DNA from: JAFTYO01 sp045611785
GTDB taxonomy: Bacteria; Pseudomonadota; Alphaproteobacteria; RF32; CAG-239
NCBI GenBank assembly: GCA_045611785.1
Contig: JAZKXV010000011.1
Span: 1 to 64,000, forward strand
Direction of reading: 5' to 3'
DNA length: 64,000 nt
The translations under genes were made by a program, and so were the position numbers. Of the stretch, positions 60,653 through 64,000 are shown in pieces. Positions within the stretch are counted from its first letter, which is position 1; every line of letters starts with the position of its first letter. The notes beneath the pieces are model-generated. The model worked only from the letters and a program-made list of their open reading frames with translations. It ran no database searches and was not told the origin of the DNA.

Positions 60653-60979
60653 TTACAAGTACCCGTAAAGAGCACCGCTGGCAAGCTCAAAAAGCTTTCC
60701 CCATCTGTCATGAAGTTCATCATCACCGACAGCTTCAGCCTCGACCATTCTATGTCCGATATAATCAACCAACACCTGCAAATCTCGATGATCACATGTG
60801 TTAAGTTTATTAATACTCAGAGATAGAATCTCTTCATTGGTAAGAGTAAGGCCACTCGGAAGCTTTACTTCAGTGATAGGCTCATCATCTTCTTCGCGCT
60901 GTTTTCTATATCTTAAATTTAAAATTAAGAGAAGCGCTGCAATAACTGCAAATACGATAGCGAAAATCTGTACATTCAT
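60653..60979 (-). CDS. Small bitopic membrane protein, accessory class
   Basis: A 108-residue protein with one N-terminal transmembrane helix (FAIVFAVIAALLLILNL), a basic stop (RYRKQR), an acidic linker and a soluble helical C-terminal domain (LQVLVDYIGHRMVEAEAVG). No family recognised. A TTGATT/TATAAA promoter with 17-base spacing lies upstream, but no Shine-Dalgarno. Function unknown. Confidence 0.6.
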   Translation of the reverse strand: MNVQIFAIVFAVIAALLLILNLRYRKQREEDDEPITEVKLPSGLTLTNEEILSLSINKLNTCDHRDLQVLVDYIGHRMVEAEAVGDDELHDRWGKLFELASGALYGYL

Positions 60980-61024
60980 AATAACTGAAAATTAATTATT
61001 GACTAAAAATTACTTTGTAGTTTT

Positions 61025-61053
61025 TTTATAGCAAAAATGCTCTAAAAAATCAA
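61025..61053 (-). promoter_or_regulatory. Predicted promoter of the 60653-60979 gene
   Basis: On the minus strand TTGATT (61053-61048), 17-base spacer and TATAAA (61030-61025). Confidence 0.55.
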
Positions 61054-61106
61054 GCTGTTTTTTTAATATTTGTCAAATTCGAAGTGTTGCGAAAAAAAAT
61101 AAGCAC

Positions 61107-61137
61107 AAAAAAAGCCCCGCATTATGCGAGGCTTTAA
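61107..61137 (-). terminator. Terminator of the 61155-61499 lipoprotein gene
   Basis: AAAGCC-x-CGCA pairs with TGCG-x-GGCTTT, TTA loop, T-run on the minus strand. Confidence 0.85.
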
Positions 61138-61154
61138 CATTATCAAACTGATGC

Positions 61155-61499
61155 TTATTGAGCAACCGGAGCTACAGGCGCAGGAGCTGCATTGCATGTT
61201 CCAGCTTCAGCACAGTTATAAGGCTTTTTTACAAATGTTGTTGTAGAATATGTTTTTGGTTCATACACGGTTTTGTATGTAACATTTTTATAAATAACTT
61301 CAACTGGTTCTGTAACAGTGTATGTAGCACCTTGACAACAAGGCTGAGCTGTTGGCTGTTGAGCCACTGCAGGTTGAACTACCGGTTGAGCAACTGTTGT
61401 TTGAGGTTTTGGAGCTGTTTTTTTATTGCATACACGATTATTATGTGAACAAGCACATACACCTACGGTTAAAAGCATTGCTAAGATTAATTTCTTCAT
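61155..61499 (-). CDS. Low-complexity lipoprotein
   Basis: A 114-residue protein with a lipoprotein signal (KKLILAMLLTVGVCAC, lipid cysteine at residue 17), then a Pro/Gln/Val/Ala-rich mature part (PQTTVAQPVVQPAVAQQPTA) and a Tyr/Thr-rich end. AAGGAAT lies before the ATG at 61499; the frame runs 33 bases further upstream. Proline-rich lipoproteins often span the periplasm, but the function is unknown. Confidence 0.7.
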   Translation of the reverse strand: MKKLILAMLLTVGVCACSHNNRVCNKKTAPKPQTTVAQPVVQPAVAQQPTAQPCCQGATYTVTEPVEVIYKNVTYKTVYEPKTYSTTTFVKKPYNCAEAGTCNAAPAPVAPVAQ

Positions 61500-61615
61500 G
61501 GTATTCCTTTCATATTTTATGTTAACAAACAAAAAATAATTTGTTTAAAATAGATAATATCAAAAAAGCCATTTTCATCATTTACTATTCATTTACTTTA
61601 TTTGTATTTATAAAT

Positions 61616-62224
61616 TCATTTCATGTCAATATTTTTCTTTTCTAATGTGACAAAATTGCACAAGATATCTTGGTACACACTCAGTAATAAATTTTGACCA
61701 TTTATATTAGGGTGGACGCCATCAAAATATAAATCACACAAATTTTTCTCATCAAAAACCTTATGCATATCTATCAATTGTACATTGTGTTTTTTTGCCA
61801 ACCGATACAACCCTTTATTAAAAGCAACAATGTTACTGTTATATATCCATTTAGGTTCATCAAGATATTTTTGATTTGGAAATCTTTCTTCAATAATCGG
61901 TAAAGCATTCTGAATTATGAATTTTTCAGATTTGTCTTTTGCAAGTTCAATAATCTGCTCATATACAGAAAGCGTCTGATGCACATTGCTGCTATCGGGC
62001 TGAGGGAAATCTTGCAAAAAATTATTAACACCAACAGCTAAAATGAGTATTTTATATTGATTATTATCATTTAAAAGTTTTGAGAATACATTTTCTACGG
62101 TTTCACCATTTTGTGCCATCTTGTTTTTGTGAACAAAACCGTTTAAACGGTCAAACCAACTGGTATCATTATTGCCGTAACCGAAAGAAATGCTATCGCC
62201 ATAAACGCCTATACAATATTTCAT
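61616..62224 (-). CDS. SGNH/GDSL-family hydrolase
   Basis: A 202-residue predicted esterase. Block I is GVYGDSISFGYG with the nucleophilic serine, block III GVNNFLQD, and block V DGVHPNINGQN with catalytic Asp and His. No signal peptide, so it is probably cytoplasmic. It resembles the YrhL/TesA-like SGNH esterases, but the substrate is unknown. It is on the same strand as the barrel protein upstream, separated by a terminator. Confidence 0.85.
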   Translation of the reverse strand: MKYCIGVYGDSISFGYGNNDTSWFDRLNGFVHKNKMAQNGETVENVFSKLLNDNNQYKILILAVGVNNFLQDFPQPDSSNVHQTLSVYEQIIELAKDKSEKFIIQNALPIIEERFPNQKYLDEPKWIYNSNIVAFNKGLYRLAKKHNVQLIDMHKVFDEKNLCDLYFDGVHPNINGQNLLLSVYQDILCNFVTLEKKNIDMK

Positions 62225-62240
62225 TGTTTATCCTTACATA

Positions 62241-62269
62241 AAAAACCCCCGATTTTTACAATCGGGGGT
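62241..62269 (-). terminator. Terminator after the outer-membrane protein gene
   Basis: ACCCCCGATT/AATCGGGGGT 10-bp perfect stem with a 5-base loop; the T-run lies on the minus strand. Confidence 0.9.
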
Positions 62270-62282
62270 GAAAGTTAACATC

Positions 62283-62978
62283 TTAGAATGTATATCTTAA
62301 ACCTAAGAGAACTTCATGAGAATCATAACTTCTTTTTGCATAGTCACCAGATGTTCTGTTTTTAATTTGGCCATAATCAGTGTAACGATATCCAACTTCA
62401 ACATCCATGTTGTATGTTAAGTTTACACTTACACCAGCACCAATATTGTATGCAAAGTTATCTTCTGAACCTTTTGCATTAGCTGCATATTGAACTGATG
62501 GAACAGATACGCTTGCTTTTTCATTAATACGAGCATAACCTAAACCAAAACCAAAGTAAGGAGTAACAGAAGTTCCTGTGTCTAAATCGTAGTAAAAGTT
62601 AGCAAAAACAGTTTGAATTTTTGTTTGAATAGAATAGTTACCGGCCATTACAGCACCTTGAGGCATATTCAAATTCCAAACACCTGTATTATGTGATTTA
62701 TTTAACAAACCATATTCTAATTCTGCTCTAACTGATTGAGCCAAACCTCCGCATAATGGAACCATTACGCCAGCTGCAAATCTATAGCCAAATTGTTCAT
62801 CATTTATTTCTTTATTAACAATATCTGAACGAACACTTGTTGCATAAGTATATTGGTAAGCATCATTTTGTAAGTTTACGCGAGCAAAACGAGCAGCAAC
62901 ATACGGATTGTATTCAGTTGCGCTAACATTAGCAGCAACTAAAGAGGCAACACCTGCCAACAATAAAATTTTTTTCAT
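62283..62978 (-). CDS. Outer-membrane beta-barrel protein
   Basis: A 231-residue exported protein with a signal peptide (KKILLLAGVASLVAANVSA) and a mature part made of alternating amphipathic strands (NPYVAARFARVNL, FANFYYDLDTGTSVTPYFGFGLGYARI, MDVEVGYRYTDYG) ending in the typical C-terminal VLLGLRYTF with final phenylalanine. It fits the small eight-stranded OmpA-like/Omp25-type porin-like barrels of alphaproteobacteria. ATG at 62978 is chosen because it begins the signal; GAGAG lies before it. Confidence 0.87.
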   Translation of the reverse strand: MKKILLLAGVASLVAANVSATEYNPYVAARFARVNLQNDAYQYTYATSVRSDIVNKEINDEQFGYRFAAGVMVPLCGGLAQSVRAELEYGLLNKSHNTGVWNLNMPQGAVMAGNYSIQTKIQTVFANFYYDLDTGTSVTPYFGFGLGYARINEKASVSVPSVQYAANAKGSEDNFAYNIGAGVSVNLTYNMDVEVGYRYTDYGQIKNRTSGDYAKRSYDSHEVLLGLRYTF

Positions 62979-63104
62979 ATTTTTCTCTCTTTTCATTTTT
63001 TGCAAAAAATAAATTTAAATTAACATCAATGTTTTGATGTTAATAAAAAACTATATTAGCATATTCTAAAGGTCAAGCATTTATGCACAAAAATATGCAA
63101 AAAA

Positions 63105-63998
63105 TTAGTTATATATAAAACCCCGCAAATAATTATCTGTTTTTGAAATACATTTTTGAACTCTTTTTACACTATCTGATAAATTTTGTTCCTGATATAT
63201 TTGAGCCGATTCAACATAATATTTAGCCGCTTCCTCAAAATATTCTTCACTGTTGTAGATTTTTCCGCATTCATAAAATATATTAGCTATACTTTCATGT
63301 GCTTTAGACCACTCGAGCGGAAAATTTTCCATATTGTATATCATCTGATAATTTTTATAATTTTCAATTGCAACTTTTGCTATTTCATAGCTACGATTAA
63401 AAACCGCCATCATTGAAAGATATAAGCCTAAATCTTTTTGTGTTTCAGCCCAAATTTTAGGAAACATGATTTTTGTAAACACTTTTTGCGATTCTCTTAG
63501 TTGAAAAACTGCATTTCTTAAAAATTGAATATCTGAGGTATATTTCCAATAATCAAAATACAATTTAGATAATCTATAAGCAGTATTAGCAAAATCATAC
63601 GGATATGTATGTCTGTTAAAAAACTTTTGAGCTATGGTATAAAAATCTATCGCAAACTTACAGTTTTCATACTTATCATCACAATCAGTTTCTGTAGCTA
63701 AATGATAAACTTGCCCTAAATTAGCATAAACAAGCCCTTCTAATAAAGATCTTGAATTTTTACCGCAATAACCTATTGCATTCTTAAATATTGATGAAAC
63801 TATCTTAATATCTTGTTTTGTTAAATTAAAACGAACCGAATTAAGATATGTTAACGCCAACAAATTAAGGATGTAAGGCATACAACTTAAACTCAAATCT
63901 TTAGGCGGAGAACACTCATTTATTTGAGCCACGGTTTGTTGTAATAAAAATTTGTTTTTTTCTTTTTTAAAAACCGTTAGAATGACTGCAAAAATCAA
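63105..63998 (-). CDS. TPR-like repeat protein, partial at the window edge
   Basis: A 297-residue helical reading frame reaching the right end of the window, so the true start may lie outside. It is rich in paired helices of TPR/SEL1-like character (YGLVYANLGQVYHLATE, FDYWKYTSDIQFLRNAVFQLRESQKV, EEYFEEAAKYYVESAQIYQEQN). No catalytic domain is visible in the part seen; a fusion to an N-terminal enzyme is possible. TPR proteins scaffold protein complexes. Confidence 0.6.
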   Translation of the reverse strand: MIFAVILTVFKKEKNKFLLQQTVAQINECSPPKDLSLSCMPYILNLLALTYLNSVRFNLTKQDIKIVSSIFKNAIGYCGKNSRSLLEGLVYANLGQVYHLATETDCDDKYENCKFAIDFYTIAQKFFNRHTYPYDFANTAYRLSKLYFDYWKYTSDIQFLRNAVFQLRESQKVFTKIMFPKIWAETQKDLGLYLSMMAVFNRSYEIAKVAIENYKNYQMIYNMENFPLEWSKAHESIANIFYECGKIYNSEEYFEEAAKYYVESAQIYQEQNLSDSVKRVQKCISKTDNYLRGFIYN

Positions 63999-64000
63999 AT

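Overview
The window is AT-rich bacterial DNA with dense, mostly single-copy housekeeping genes. A CckA-type hybrid kinase, HdaA-like DnaA relative, PtsP (enzyme I-Ntr), YcgN family proteins, ParE, a SPOR-tailed D,D-carboxypeptidase and the rpmH-rnpA-yidD-yidC-engB cluster together point to an alphaproteobacterium. The low GC combined with an apparently free-living or gut-type gene set suggests one of the uncultured host-associated alphaproteobacterial lineages rather than a reduced Rickettsiales; this placement is inference.

Layout. 1-3183: an accessory segment abutting the 3' end of tRNA-Ala(GGC), with a serine recombinase, two small membrane proteins, a coiled-coil protein and a small HUH-type replication initiator whose upstream region carries interlocked inverted repeats. 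3312-9305: stand-alone cupin, then ptsP, a RodZ-like protein, hisS and prfA. 9401-16371: parE, a Gfo/Idh/MocA oxidoreductase, the rplY-pth-ychF operon, a prepilin peptidase and a bacterial voltage-gated channel. 16417-18138: two accessory genes without ribosome binding sites, one a CoaD-like/HD fusion. 18339-21500: rpmH-rnpA-yidD-yidC-engB. 21559-28610: an accessory gene, ligA, a secreted peptide, an LplT/PlsC/acyl-ACP-synthetase fusion and a putative lipoprotein. 28665-30616: a cysteine-rich secreted protein and a decayed paralogue. 30753-36719: ymdB-like phosphodiesterase, thioredoxin-like protein, LptM-like lipoprotein, a VWA/PP2C/kinase triad and a flavin oxidoreductase. 36871-38869: three accessory genes (SPFH protein, membrane protein, unknown). 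38904-44316 and on to 45580: mltG, YgjP-like peptidase, two YcgN paralogues, dnaB, an unknown, clpP-clpX. 45637-52248: small lipoprotein, membrane protein, M49-like peptidase with an AMMECR1-like partner, HAD phosphatase, serS, trpS. 52260-59125: hdaA, cckA, phosphoglucomutase, a ParA-like ATPase and dacA. 59279-64000: tRNA-His, tRNA-Arg, rpmB, accessory membrane proteins, a lipoprotein, an SGNH hydrolase, an outer-membrane barrel protein and a TPR-like protein cut by the window edge.

Most housekeeping genes have a clear GGAG/AGGA Shine-Dalgarno and sit in short operons with one-base or four-base overlaps. Scattered among them is a second class of accessory genes with consensus-like TTGACA promoters, AT-rich leaders lacking a Shine-Dalgarno and their own strong hairpin terminators; this contrast is one of the more unusual properties of the window. 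The best candidates for less-described biology are the HUH/serine-recombinase element with its interlocked repeats, the VWA-PP2C-kinase triad with a membrane-anchored divergent kinase, the CoaD-like/HD fusion, the AMMECR1-like/M49 pair, and a Nav-type channel with an altered filter (TLDGW).
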